NCBI RefSeq assembly: GCF_000331005.1
Contig: NZ_AEJB01000421.1
Location: forward strand, 1 to 64,000
Source: Streptomyces turgidiscabies Car8
Lineage (GTDB): Bacteria > Actinomycetota > Actinomycetes > Streptomycetales > Streptomycetaceae
Reading direction: 5' to 3'
DNA: 64,000 nucleotides
Below the pieces are notes generated by a model. That model was not told the DNA's origin and did no database searches. It worked only from the letters and a program-made list of their open reading frames with translations. A program made the translations under genes and the position numbers. Below, piece after piece: positions 46,084 to 55,884 of the stretch (position 1 is the stretch's first letter; each line of letters begins with the position of its first letter).

Positions 46084-49000
46084 TCAGGAACCCTCGGCGG
46101 GCATCAGGCCGCCCTCCGACTCGGTCAAGTCCCCTGCGGCGATCAACGCGTCGATGTCACCAGTCAGCACGTCCCGGATATCGGCGCCGAGCCGCGCCCA
46201 CCCGAAGAAGCGAGCGGCCTCTCGCAGCAGTTCCTCGCGATGAACGCCCGGTCCCTCCTCGACCACGTTTCTGAGCACGAGCTGCCGCTCCGCCGCGGGA
46301 ACCTCCGCTACTCGGCGGGCGCACCGATCCGTCGGCGTGCGGGCGAACTCCGTCTCGTGGCCGGGCCTGTCGTAGGCCGTACCGACCTGGACAATCTTGC
46401 CCTGCTTGAGCAGGCGGCGAAGAGCTCGGTCGATGCGGTCGCGAACCACCTGGCCGGCTCGTCCGATGCCCCACGCGAGACGGACCCGGGTGTAGATCAT
46501 CTCCTTCTCGACGGGCCCTTCCACCTCGACCACGCACAGAGCCACGTCTGCCACCACGTCAAGGGCCTCTGGGTCCTGCAACTCCACGCCCCACATGCCT
46601 CGCTGGCTGCTCGACCTGTCACGTACCTCTGCCAACAGAGCAGGATCGACCTCCTGGTAGGGACAGCTCCAGGGTGCAGGGCCGACGTCGACCGTCACGA
46701 ACTCCACTCTCGGAACTGCCGGACCACCTGCCGCTTCTGCAGGCTCCCCGCCGCTCGCGCTCAGGCGGCCGTCCACGACCTCTGCCGAACTGTCGCCGTC
46801 GCCAAGGTCACCGCCAGTGCCGACCATCCCCGCTGGTGGTGCCACTCGCACCGCATGCGGATCCTCCGCACACGCCGCCTCCACCGCGGCCCGCATCCGA
46901 GCCATCGCATCCCGCCGGTTCCGATACCAGTCCGTGCCCCAGATTCGGTGCAGCTTCCAACCCAGGTCACGCAGAACCGCTTCCCTGAGCCGGTCTCGGT
47001 CCCGAGCCGCCCGCGAGGAGTGATACATGGCGCCGTCGCACTCGATGCCCAGCGCGTACGTCCCGGGCGCGCCTGGGTGTCGTACCGCCATGTCGATGCG
47101 GAAACCGGCGACCCCCACCTGCGGCTGAACCTCGTATCCCCAGCCGCGCAGGACATCGATGACCTCCTCTTCGAAGGGGCTCTCCGGAGCAGCGTCCGGA
47201 TCGGCGGCCTTCGTCTGGAGGATCGCGGGACCGTGCTGGGCGTACTGCAGGTATCGCTTGAGGTGCTGCACGCTCTTGTTGGGGCTGTCCGACAGATCGC
47301 CTCCGTGGAAGGAGGCGATGACCTCCATGCGGCGCCGGGCGCGGGTCACGGCCACGTTGAGGCGTCGCCAGCCGCCCTCCCTGTTGATGGGGCCGAATGT
47401 CGACAGCAGCTTGCCCCGGTGGTCGGGTCCGTAGCCGATGGAGAGGATGATGACGTCGCGCTCGTCGCCTTGGACGGTTTCAAGGTTTTTGACGAAGAAT
47501 CCGTCGAGCCGGCTCTCCGTGAAGTGGTGTTCGAGGTCCGGGCGGGCCGCCCTCGCCTTCTGCACCGCCTCCTCGATTGCCTCCGCTTGCGCCTTCGACA
47601 GCGCGACCACGCCGAGGGTGTGCTCGGGACGGGTGTCGAAGTGGTGGATGACGCGCTGGGCCACCTTCGTGGCCTCGATCGGGTTGTCGCTGTTCCCGCC
47701 GCGGTCGTACACGCCGTCCGCCTTGATGAACTCCACGCCGATGTCCGGTCCCTGTTCCAGAGCACCCGGGAACGTGATCATGGAGTTGTCGTAGAAGTCG
47801 TGGTTGCTGAAAGCGATCAGGTTCTCGTGACGGCTGCGGTAGTGCCAGCGCAGAGGCAGCCCGCGCAGGACTCCGCTGGCCTTGCACATGTCGAGAATGG
47901 ACTCGAAGCCGTCGGTGGCGTCCTCGTCCCACTCGTCGCCGTCGTCGCTGGTTCCGGCCGCGGCGAAGAACGAGGTCGGCGGCAGCTGCTTCTGGTCGCC
48001 CGCCACGATGAGGGCCTTGCCCCGGTAGACGGAGTTCACCGCGTCCTGAGGCAGCACCTGGGACGCCTCGTCGAAGACGACGACATCGAACTCGAAGTCG
48101 GGTGGGAGGAACTGGCTGACCGTCAGCGGGCTCATCATGAAGCAGGGCTTGACCAGCCGTACGACGTCGCGTGTCTGCTGCAGCAGGTGCCGTACGGGCA
48201 TGTGGCGGCGCTGTTTTTCGGACTCGCGGCGGAGCACTGCGGCCTGGCCCACCGATGTCCGGCGAGGACGGCGGGAGTTGCATGCGGCGATGACCTCGGC
48301 GTGTGCCGCCGCCACCAGGTCCTGGTCCACCATTTGGAAGCGCTCCACCAACTGGTCGCGTTCCACTGCCCGCATCGGCTTCAGCCTCTGGTCGGCGGTG
48401 AGCTGGTGCTCGACCCACGCGGTGAGCACCGCACGTTCCATGGCTGCGGGGAAGTCGTCGGCGGAAACCTCGCGGCGTGCGAGCTGGTCGGGCAGCCCGT
48501 CGAGGTGGTAACGGCGCAGCAGGGTCAGTGCGTCGGCGCAGCTGGTCCAGGCTTCCGGGCCGAAGGGGTCGCGGTCGAGGCGGGACAGGACGGACTGGGC
48601 CGTGGTGAGAGATTCGGCGAGTTCGTGTCGCAGCTCCGCGGCCCGCTCAGGCTCGAAGTGCCCGGCGAGTGCCTCACGCTGACGGCTCCAGTCGCCGGCG
48701 CGGGCTGCGACGGACGGATCGACTGACGCGGCCAGCATCAGCCGGGCCGCCTTGGGCTGCAGGGGCGCGGAGTGGCCGCCATGTGCGGTTCGACGAACCT
48801 TCTGGGCCCAGTCCAGGGCGTCCAGAATCGCATCGCGGTCCGTCTCGGTGCCCTGGTGGAGGGAACCGAGAAGGCTTCGGTACGTGGCGTCGTTCTCCGC
48901 GAAAGAGGACTCGGCGGCGCGGGCGGAGACGACGGAGGCCACCGCTTCCCTGGCCCGCGACAAGGTGAGGCCCGTCTCCTCGTCCATGACGCGGGCGGTT

Positions 49001-52000
49001 GAGCGGATGAGGTCGGCCGCGTCCTCGAAGGGCTCCACGTGCGCGCGAAGCCAGCTCGCCGCCCGTTCGAGGGGGCGGGCGGCGAGTGCTGTGCCGACCG
49101 CCGCGACGTGGGGCTGCCCGGTGTACTCCTGCCATAGGTCCAGGTCATGGCGGATCTGGTCGCTCTGCGCGAGGAGTTCACGCGGTTCGGGCCGTCCGTC
49201 GGCCAGCACCTCGGCGAGGCTGGTCCGGCGCGCTGGTTCTGTGAGCGTGTCGGGTGCCAGACGGGCGATCAGCCGGGCGGAGTCCAGGGCGGCCCGCAAG
49301 GCCTCGGTATGGGGGTGCCCTTCCGGTGCGTATCGGCCCAGCAACTCGCGCTGTTGCTCCGTGGCGTACGGCCCTGGTTGCTGTCGCGTCAGGTCAGAGC
49401 CGCGGCGCAGGAGCTGCCCCATGGGCTCGTAGCCCGTCACACCGTTGGGCGCGGCGTCGTGCAGGTCGTCCGTCCGCGTGTCGAGGCCCTGGTACCAGGG
49501 GCCGAGAAGGTTGCTGTCGGTTACGGCCTGAGCGGCGAACGCGGCGGTCTCCTTCTGTGCCGCGTGCGCGGCCGTGGCCGCCGTGCGCGCAGAGGCGAGC
49601 GTGTGCTCGGAACCGGGGCCACTGTCCCGGCGACCGACCGAGGCCACGGTGTCCAGCAACGCGACGGCCTGTCGCAATGGGGCGAGGTGGGCGCGCAGCC
49701 AGCGGGCGGCGTCGTCGAGCGGCTGCTTGGTGAGCTCGGCCGCATGCGGTGCCAGCGACGAGCTGTCCAAACTCCGTCGCCATGTGGCGAGATGGCTGCG
49801 CAGCGCCGTTCCCTGCTCGACGAGTGCGGGTCGCGGCTCTCGGCCATCAGCCAGGTGAGTGGCAAGCAGGACCCGACGGTAGGGGTCGGCGACGGTTTCC
49901 GGCGCGAGCGCGTGGACCGCTCCTGCGTGCACGAGTGCCTGGCGCAGTGCCGTGACGTCGGGCAACACTGTGCCCCGATAGCGGCCGATCAACTCGGCAT
50001 GGGTCGCGGCAAGCGACCGCAGCTTCCAGTAGGCGGCGCACCAGGCGTCGGCGAGTGGCAGCTTGTCGTACAGCTCGCCACGCCACGAGCCGCCGCGCGT
50101 CAGCCGGGCCACGAGTTTCCGGTCGGCCCGGATGCCGCTGGACAGCATGCCGGCGAGTCCCTGACGTCCCTCCATGAGGCGGTGGATTGCTTCGGGCAGT
50201 TCGGGCGTGGAGACGACTTCCGGCAGGAAGGCGTCGCGCGCCGCCTCCTCCGCGGCGGCCAGGTCTTCGGCGGCCTCGGAGATCTCCGCGACGGCTGCCT
50301 GGACACCGGGAAGTGCCCGGGGATCGAGCCATGCTTCGAGCGTGCGGTCCGATGCTGTGGCCAGCTCCACGAGCGTGGCCAGGTCCTCCGCCTCGGACGT
50401 CGCCTTCGGTCGGTCACACCCGAGACACTCGGCCACCGAGTCGGCGTGTCCGGCGGCCATCTCAAGGGCGTCGGCGAGCCTGTCGAACCGCTCGGCCAGG
50501 TCCGCGGCCTCGCGGCGGGTCAACGACGCGATGTCGGCGCCAGGCGGTTCCAGTGCAGCGAGGGCCTGCTCGTTGGACGGTCGCTCTGCGCTCAATTCCC
50601 GACGCATCTCGGCCCACCCCGGGCCGGTGTGGTCCGTCGCGAGGGCCTGGGCGGAGAGCACCCGGTCCCGCCGTGTGAAAAAGTCTCTCAGTGCGTCGGC
50701 GGCGACCCCGACCGCCGCCTCCTCCGCCAACGCCGGGCCTCCAGGGACCAACCACTGCTCGCGAGGGCGGTGTTCGGTGCCGGCCACGGCAATCACGTCA
50801 CACAGATGACGTGCTTCCTCGGGGCTACCGGGATTTGTGAGCCCGGTGAGGTGGCTGACCCCGGTGAGGCTCTGCAGGGTCCGCTCCAGCACACCAGCGG
50901 TCGCGTCGAACTCCCCGGCAAGCTGTCGCGCACGCTCCTCCGTGAGTCCGGCGAGGTCGAGGCCGCGCGGCGCCATCGCCGAGAGCGCCTTCTCGGCTTC
51001 CCCCGCTTCAGCCGTCAGCCTGGTGGACAGCTCCTGCCAACGCTCACCCACCGTCGCGCGGACAGCAGTGGTCGTACGCTGCACCTTGCGCAGTTCCAAC
51101 AGGAAGGCGTCGGCCCGGTCATCCACCTCGTCGGCGAAGGCATCCGTGGTCAGCCACGCTTCCGGCACAGGCCTCCGCACGTCGAGCAGCCGCAGGAGAG
51201 CGATCAGACGGTCGATACCGCTGTGGTCCGTGACAGGCACTCCCCCGGGCGCGAGATCCCGGTACCGGTCGACCGCCGTCGTGAGCGCATCCCGCGCCGC
51301 CTGCGCCTGCTCCAGCACAGGACGTGGATGCGGCAGGCTGGCTCGCAGGTCACGCCAAGGGAACGACGGGTCGGCGACCGCCTCCCAAGCCTCGGAGATG
51401 GCTTTCGTCGCCTCAACGATCAGGCGCAGGTCCTCGTCACTGAGCGTCTCAGCGCGAAACGTCGCCCCTGCCCCCGTGTGCGTGTCGTCCCCACGGCTCA
51501 GATAGGCCACCGGCGCCTCGGACAGTTGGCCGACCCGACCGAGCACGTCGTGCAGGGTCCGTCCCAGCGGGTCGCGGACCTCGTTCATCGCTTCGGCGTA
51601 GGCGCTGAGCGCGAGGCGCAGTTCCCTGGCCTGGGCCAGGGTCTGCTGTGACAGTTGCGGTGCGCGCGGCTCCTCCGCGAGAGCCCGACCCAGCTCCTGG
51701 GCCACCGCTTTGCGGCTGGTGTTGTGGCTGTGGAGGGCCAGGGCGTACGAATCGAGTCCGACCGACTTCAGCCGGTCGAGAACGACATCGAGGGCCGCTG
51801 CCTTCTCACTGACGAACAGCACACTGCGGCCGGCCTGCATCAGACCGGCGATCATGTTCGTGATCGTCTGACTCTTACCCGTGCCGGGTGGGCCGTCCAG
51901 GACGAACGACTGTCCGGCCACGGCCGCGGCGACGGCCTGCCGCTGCGAAGCGTCGGCATCAAGCACCAGCGGACTGTCCTCGGGCGGGCTCAGTTCGTCG

Positions 52001-52852
52001 ATCCGGTCGAGCTCGATCTCATCGAAGTCGAAACGGTCGGAGGCGAGTCCGGAGTTCGGACCGAGAGCCATCGCCCGTACGAGGTCACTGCCGAGGACGC
52101 GGTCTTCGTTGTCCAGCAGGTCCTGGTACATCGACTCCTTGTGGGAGGCGAAGAGTGCGAGCACCACACGGTCGGAGATCTGCCAGCCTGCCTTGCCCGC
52201 CACCGCGCGAGCCGCGGCGGAAAGCACCGCCTGCAGGTCCGAAGGGTCCTGTTCGACGACCGGCGCCCAGTCGATGTGGAATTGCTGCAACTTCACTCTC
52301 AGGGCTGGGTTGAGGCGCGGTTCCTCGTCGTCGCTCGACCTGAGGCGGATCCGTCCGTTGCGCGCGCGCTCGATGACCACCGGCATCAGGATCAGGGGGG
52401 GCGTCGCTGGCCGTCTCAGCTCCGTCCTCGCGCCAGTTGAGCATGCCGACACCGAGGCTGAGGGTCCACAGGCCGTAGTCGTTGAAGACCTGTGTCGCTT
52501 TGGCGCGCAGACTGTTCAACGCCCGCAGGAGGGAAGGCGCGGTGGTCTTCTGGGTGATGATTCCGTCGGTGCGGTCGCCCTTCTTGGCGAGGACCACGTC
52601 GCCCGGCCGCACGCCCTCGTCGGCCTCCGATTCCTCGTCCGGGAGCGGCGCGAAGTCCCAGCCGCGGGCCAGGCCTTCGACAAGCTCCTGCGCGGATGGG
52701 GTCGAGATCTCCAATGTCGCCGACTTGGTGTGGCGGAAATTGAGCAGCCGGTTGCGGCCGCTCAGGTCCACCAGAGAGGCGCGCCAACTCTCGAGCATCA
52801 CCTTGAGGCGGTCGAGTTCCTGACTGCCCCCGAAGTCACCCGAATTCGTCAC
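46084..52852 (-). pseudogene. Giant DUF4011 helicase-nuclease, split by a one-base frameshift
   Basis: From GTG 52852 (AGGGG five bases upstream) the frame encodes a DUF4011 start (LVDLSGRNRLLNFRHTKSAT) and runs to a C7 tract at 52395-52401. The rest of the protein continues in a different frame to 46084. Removing one C restores a single 2255-residue protein. Its domains in order are DUF4011 (1-~300), a superfamily-1 helicase with Walker A DGPPGTGKSQT and Walker B DVVVFDEASQ, an RRLNVAVTRAR motif, a Vsr-like REase_MTES_1575 nuclease (APESPFEEEVIDVLRGWGYE...ALGIECDGAMYHS), and a DUF3320 tail. Such proteins occur as single-gene defence systems. As sequenced it is off; it may be phase-variable. 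Confidence 0.8.
52395..52401 (-). repeat. Poly-C(7) tract at the frameshift in the DUF4011 gene
   Basis: Seven G on the plus strand (C on the coding strand) mark the exact point where the DUF4011 frame is lost. Upstream reads GAC-GCC-CCC and downstream reads CTG-ATC-CTG-ATG. Six or nine C would join the two frames. The tract length therefore decides whether the giant protein is made. Confidence 0.65.
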
Positions 52853-53338
52853 GCAGGCCCCTGTTGTTGTCGCTTCTGGGCCAACGGAGCACCGGCGTCG
52901 ACGGCAGTCCCCTCTGCCGCCAACGCAAATCGCGGCCACAGATGTCCGTACTGTCCTGGTGGCCGCACAAGTCCCGCTGATCCCCCCTGGCCACGAATTC
53001 TACGGTCAGCACACCAATGCGTGAAGCGTTAACTACAGAACGATTCTCCCGGTGTTCACGAAGGCGCGGTGTGCGTAGCCAACCCACTCCGTCGCCCGGT
53101 CCGCGTGAACGGCGAGACGCATGGGGCTCTTGCCGCCGGCCTGACAGCACGGCCGAAGCCGGCGGCCGCCCTCATCGCCGCGTGACGTCTCCCAGGCTTC
53201 CTGCATCGAACCTCTGACGCCCTCCACCAGCCTTCCGCTGATGGAGGGCGTCTTGCGTTCGGGCAAGCCGGGCTGTAATGCACGGAGAATCACCGCAGCC
53301 CAGCGATCAGTACGAGTGCCCACAGTGGCCGCGTGTGT
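52853..53338. other. Intergenic region before the right end of the island
   Basis: No convincing gene. It contains the hairpin at 53216-53252. From about 53300 the sequence becomes similar to 8805-8923, marking the right terminal region shared by both candidate elements. Confidence 0.45.
53216..53252. terminator. Strong hairpin, possible bidirectional terminator
   Basis: GACGCCCTCCA and TGGAGGGCGTC form a perfect 11-bp stem with a 15-base loop, followed by TTGCGTT on the plus strand. The T run is weak. It may insulate the giant helicase gene from rnpB read-through. Confidence 0.4.
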
Positions 53339-53358
53339 GGCTACCCTAGTGACTACGT
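53339..53358. repeat. Element-end motif, copy 4
   Basis: GGCTACCCTAGTGACTACGT, 63 bp before the 58-bp repeat, exactly the same spacing as copy 2 (8841) to its repeat (8924). It is the most diverged copy. Confidence 0.5.
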
Positions 53359-53421
53359 TCACAGCCGCGTGTACCGGTTTGAACCGGTACGGACCGGGGT
53401 CTGGCGAAGCCTTTCGAAGTA

Positions 53422-53479
53422 CGAAAAAGGGCCCCTCACCAGCATGTTCCCTGGTCATGGGCCCTAGGCGGCAGACGAG
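53422..53479. repeat. 58-bp direct repeat at the rnpB 3' end (right boundary of the island)
   Basis: Identical to 8924-8981. It covers the rnpB terminator and the 3' strand of the P1 stem. The position, at the 3' end of a structural RNA gene with a restored terminator, is typical for integrative elements that preserve their target gene. Confidence 0.75.
53424..53465 (-). terminator. Intrinsic terminator of rnpB
   Basis: On the minus strand, AGGGCCC-ATG-ACCAG ... CTGGT-GAG-GGGCCCT is followed by TTTTTCG. It starts within five bases of the RNase P RNA 3' end and is a textbook Rho-independent terminator. Confidence 0.8.
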
Positions 53480-53896
53480 TCGGGCTGTACGCCGGGTTCT
53501 GTCGCCCGGCTGCCTCGCGGCGGCCGGGGAGACGGCCATCCATCTAGGGCCGGCGTTGCCGCCGGCCTCGTGCGGTCTACCCGGGGACTCGGGCGGGCAG
53601 CCCTCGAACGTCCTCGCAGGAGCGTCGTCCAAATCCTTGGGGACGTTCCCTTTTGACCTTGCTCCGGGTGGGGTTTACCTAGCTGCCCAGGTCGCCCTGG
53701 GCACTGGTGGTCTCTTACACCACCGTTTCACCCTTACCGGGGACCGAAGTCTCCGGCGGTCTGTTTTCTGTGGCACTTTCCCGCGGGTCACCCCGGGTGG
53801 CCGTTAGCCATCACCCTGCCCTGTGGAGCCCGGACGTTCCTCGGGGAGCGCCCCCGAAGGGGAGTCCACGCGGCCGTCCGCCCGGCTCGTCTGCCG
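53470..53896 (-). ncRNA. rnpB: RNase P RNA
   Basis: The minus strand holds the bacterial type A RNase P RNA. The 5' end GGCAGACGAGCCGGGCGGAC pairs with the 3' end (CCCGACTCGTCTGCC) as helix P1. The conserved GAGGAACGTCCGGGCTCC box, the GGGTGACGGCTAA-like region and the ACAGAACCCGGC near the 3' end are all present. Length is about 427 nt, normal for Streptomyces. It matures the 5' ends of tRNAs. The gene appears intact, and its 3' end is rebuilt by the adjacent island. Its 5' 90 bases overlap the end of the upstream transporter gene on the same strand. Confidence 0.93.
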
Positions 53897-54787
53897 TGCC
53901 GACCATGCTACCGGGCGTCCGCCCCGCCTCGGTCCAGTGGCCGTCGCCAGGACGGAGCCCGCCAGGATCAGGGCGAAGGCGGCGAGGATGCCGGCCGTCA
54001 GCGGTTCGTCCAGGAACACCGCGCCCGCCGCCACCGCGACCGCCGGATTGACGTACGTGAACACCGTCGCCCGGGTCGGACCGACCTCCTTGATCAGCTC
54101 CAGGAACGCCACGAAGGCAAGGGCCGTGCAGATCACGCCCAGGACAGCGAGGGCGGCCAGCACGTGCGGGGACGGAAGCGCGGCCGGGCGAGTGGCCACC
54201 GCCGCCGGTGCGTAGACCAGGGCCGCCAGCGCCAGGCAGGGTGCCGTGAGGTGCAGCGACGGGACGTCCTTCAGATGGCGCGCCGCTATCAGCGGGGCCG
54301 TGGCATAGCCGATCACCGTCAGCAGGACCTCCGCGAGTGAGCGGGCGTCGCCGCCGGTCAGGTGCGGGACGGTCAGCACCGCGACGCCCGCCAGGCCCAG
54401 GGCCAGGCCTGTGAGCCGGCGTGCCCCCAGCCTCTCCGTGCCGCCGAAGAAGCGGGCCAGGGCGAGCCCGACTATCGGCACCCCCGCGATCAGGAGGCCC
54501 GCCGTGGAGCTGGACAGGTGGCGTTCCGCGTCGGTCAGGGTCCACCACGGGCCGATGATCTCGATGACCGCGAAGGCCAGCATCGGGCGCCAGTGCGTTC
54601 GTATCGTGCGCGGTAGGCCGCCCTGGCGGATCGCGAAGGGGAGGAGGATCGCCGCGCCCAGCAGGCATCGGGTGAACACCACCGTCGACGGCGGCAGGTC
54701 CGCCTCCACCGCCACCTTGATCAGCAGATACGGAATGCCCCAGACCACTCCCATGAGGGAGAACAACAACCAGCCGCGTGCAGTCAT
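53804..54787 (-). CDS. EamA/DMT-family transporter
   Basis: A 327-residue protein with ten predicted membrane segments in two EamA repeats (starting MGVVWGIPYLLIKVAV and, in the second half, VIGYATAPLIAARHL). These are drug/metabolite transporters of unspecified substrate. ATG 54787 overlaps the AraC-family stop codon. The last ~30 residues (SARQTSRADGRVDSPSGALPEERPGSTGQGDG) have no membrane character and are encoded inside the 5' part of rnpB, so the coding region runs into the RNA gene on the same strand. Confidence 0.8.
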   Translation of the reverse strand: MTARGWLLFSLMGVVWGIPYLLIKVAVEADLPPSTVVFTRCLLGAAILLPFAIRQGGLPRTIRTHWRPMLAFAVIEIIGPWWTLTDAERHLSSSTAGLLIAGVPIVGLALARFFGGTERLGARRLTGLALGLAGVAVLTVPHLTGGDARSLAEVLLTVIGYATAPLIAARHLKDVPSLHLTAPCLALAALVYAPAAVATRPAALPSPHVLAALAVLGVICTALAFVAFLELIKEVGPTRATVFTYVNPAVAVAAGAVFLDEPLTAGILAAFALILAGSVLATATGPRRGGRPVAWSARQTSRADGRVDSPSGALPEERPGSTGQGDG

Positions 54788-55647
54788 GCGGGCCAGTGTC
54801 GGGCCCTTCCCCGTCCGCCGTCTTGAACGCTGTTGCGGTACGCCGCCGGTGTCACCCCCAGTACCCGCCGGAACCAGCGGGTCAGGTGGGCCTGGTCGGC
54901 GAAGCCGACGAGGGGCGCGACCTCGGCTGGGCGTAGTCCGGCGTCCAGCAGGCCGCGGGCCCGGGTCACGCGGTACTGGGCCAGCCAGGCGTACGGGGGT
55001 ATCCCGACCGTCGTACGGAAGGCGCGCAGGAGTTGGTAGCGGGACAGGCCCAGGTCGGTGGCGAGGTCGGCGAGGGAGGGCGGGGTGGTGAGTTCGTCGG
55101 CCAGGCGGGTTCGTACGGCGTGGGCTATGTGGTCCGCGCCGGGGAGGTGGTCCGGTGTCGGGCGGGCCGTGGAGTGACGGCGGGCCAGGGCGGTGAGCAG
55201 CCACGGGAGGCGGGACTCGGCCTCCAGGGGGTCCGGGCAGGTGCTCAGGTCGGTGTGTGCGGCGCGGAAGGCGGCGGCCAGTTCGGGGTCGTCGAGGAGG
55301 GGCTCGCGGAAGTGGGGGAGGCCGCCGGTGGTGCCGTCCGTGAGGAGGGAGACGTCGGCGTACAGGGCTCGGTAGGCGTAGCCGTCGGCCGTGTCCGGGC
55401 CGCCTGTGTGCATCTCTCCGGGGTCCAGTACGACGATCGAGCCGGGCCTGGGGCGGAGGTGGCCGCCCCGGTAGTCGATGACCTCGGAGCCGTCGACGCA
55501 CAGTCCGACCGTGAACTCGTCGTGGGCGTGCGGGGCGTAGACGTGCCGGTCGAAGCGGGCGGTGAGCAGGTCAAGGGCGGGGCCGCGGTGGCCGAGTCTC
55601 GCTCTGGTCCACAGTGCCTGTTCCCGTGTGCCGCCGCCTGCTTTCAC
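54784..55647 (-). CDS. AraC-family transcriptional regulator
   Basis: A 287-residue regulator starting at GTG 55647. Residues ~20-150 form a cupin-type ligand-binding domain (HVYAPHAHDEFTVGLCVDG, GSIVVLDPGEMHTG). The C-terminal ~100 residues hold two helix-turn-helix units (SLADLATDLGLSRYQLLRAFRTTVGIPPYAWLAQYRV and APLVGFADQAHLTRWFRRVLGVTPAAYR). It is translationally coupled to the EamA transporter, which it most likely controls. Confidence 0.88.
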   Translation of the reverse strand: MKAGGGTREQALWTRARLGHRGPALDLLTARFDRHVYAPHAHDEFTVGLCVDGSEVIDYRGGHLRPRPGSIVVLDPGEMHTGGPDTADGYAYRALYADVSLLTDGTTGGLPHFREPLLDDPELAAAFRAAHTDLSTCPDPLEAESRLPWLLTALARRHSTARPTPDHLPGADHIAHAVRTRLADELTTPPSLADLATDLGLSRYQLLRAFRTTVGIPPYAWLAQYRVTRARGLLDAGLRPAEVAPLVGFADQAHLTRWFRRVLGVTPAAYRNSVQDGGRGRARHWPA

Positions 55648-55686
55648 GGTTCCACCGTACTTCCGGCCCTGCGGGGGCTTCGGGGC

Positions 55687-55815
55687 TCAGAGGAAGCCAG
55701 TCGTGTCCAGGTCGAAGGCGAAGGGGTCCGGGAGTGCCGGCGGCCTGCCGAAGGGGACGGTGCCGGACCGGTTGTAGTCGAACCCGGCATACCACCTCCT
55801 CACCCGAAGGAGACC
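55687..55815 (-). pseudogene. C-terminal remnant, possibly Uma2-type nuclease
   Basis: The minus strand reads WYAGFDYNRSGTVPFGRPPA then LPDPFAFDLDTTGFL and a stop. The pattern of a pro-rich PFG segment and a FxxDTTGF ending is like the C-terminus of Uma2-family proteins. Nothing upstream continues the gene. Confidence 0.3.
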
Positions 55816-55884
55816 AGTGTGCGGCATCGCGCGGACGCACCGCCCCGGAGTCCAGGTGCATCCCCTCGTTCGCGGTACGCATCA

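Larger units (their letters stand above)
8982..53479. mobile_element. Candidate large rnpB-targeted defence element (BREX cargo)
   Basis: A 44.5-kb segment between the junction at about 8981 and the 3' end of rnpB. Both boundaries carry the same 58-bp block, and both ends carry the 20-bp end motif (9053-9072 and 53339-53358). It holds a complete type 2 BREX locus and many other defence-type genes, with several broken genes in the middle. No tyrosine or serine recombinase, relaxase or replication gene is seen. It could have been moved by a helper integrase, or lost its own. Exact boundaries depend on where strand exchange occurs within the repeat. Confidence 0.55.

Noticed and set aside
5000..53000. 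CRISPR arrays or tRNA genes
   Set aside because: No regularly spaced short repeats and no cloverleaf with a conserved T-loop were seen. Apparent T-loop strings (for example near 8105) lie within protein genes.
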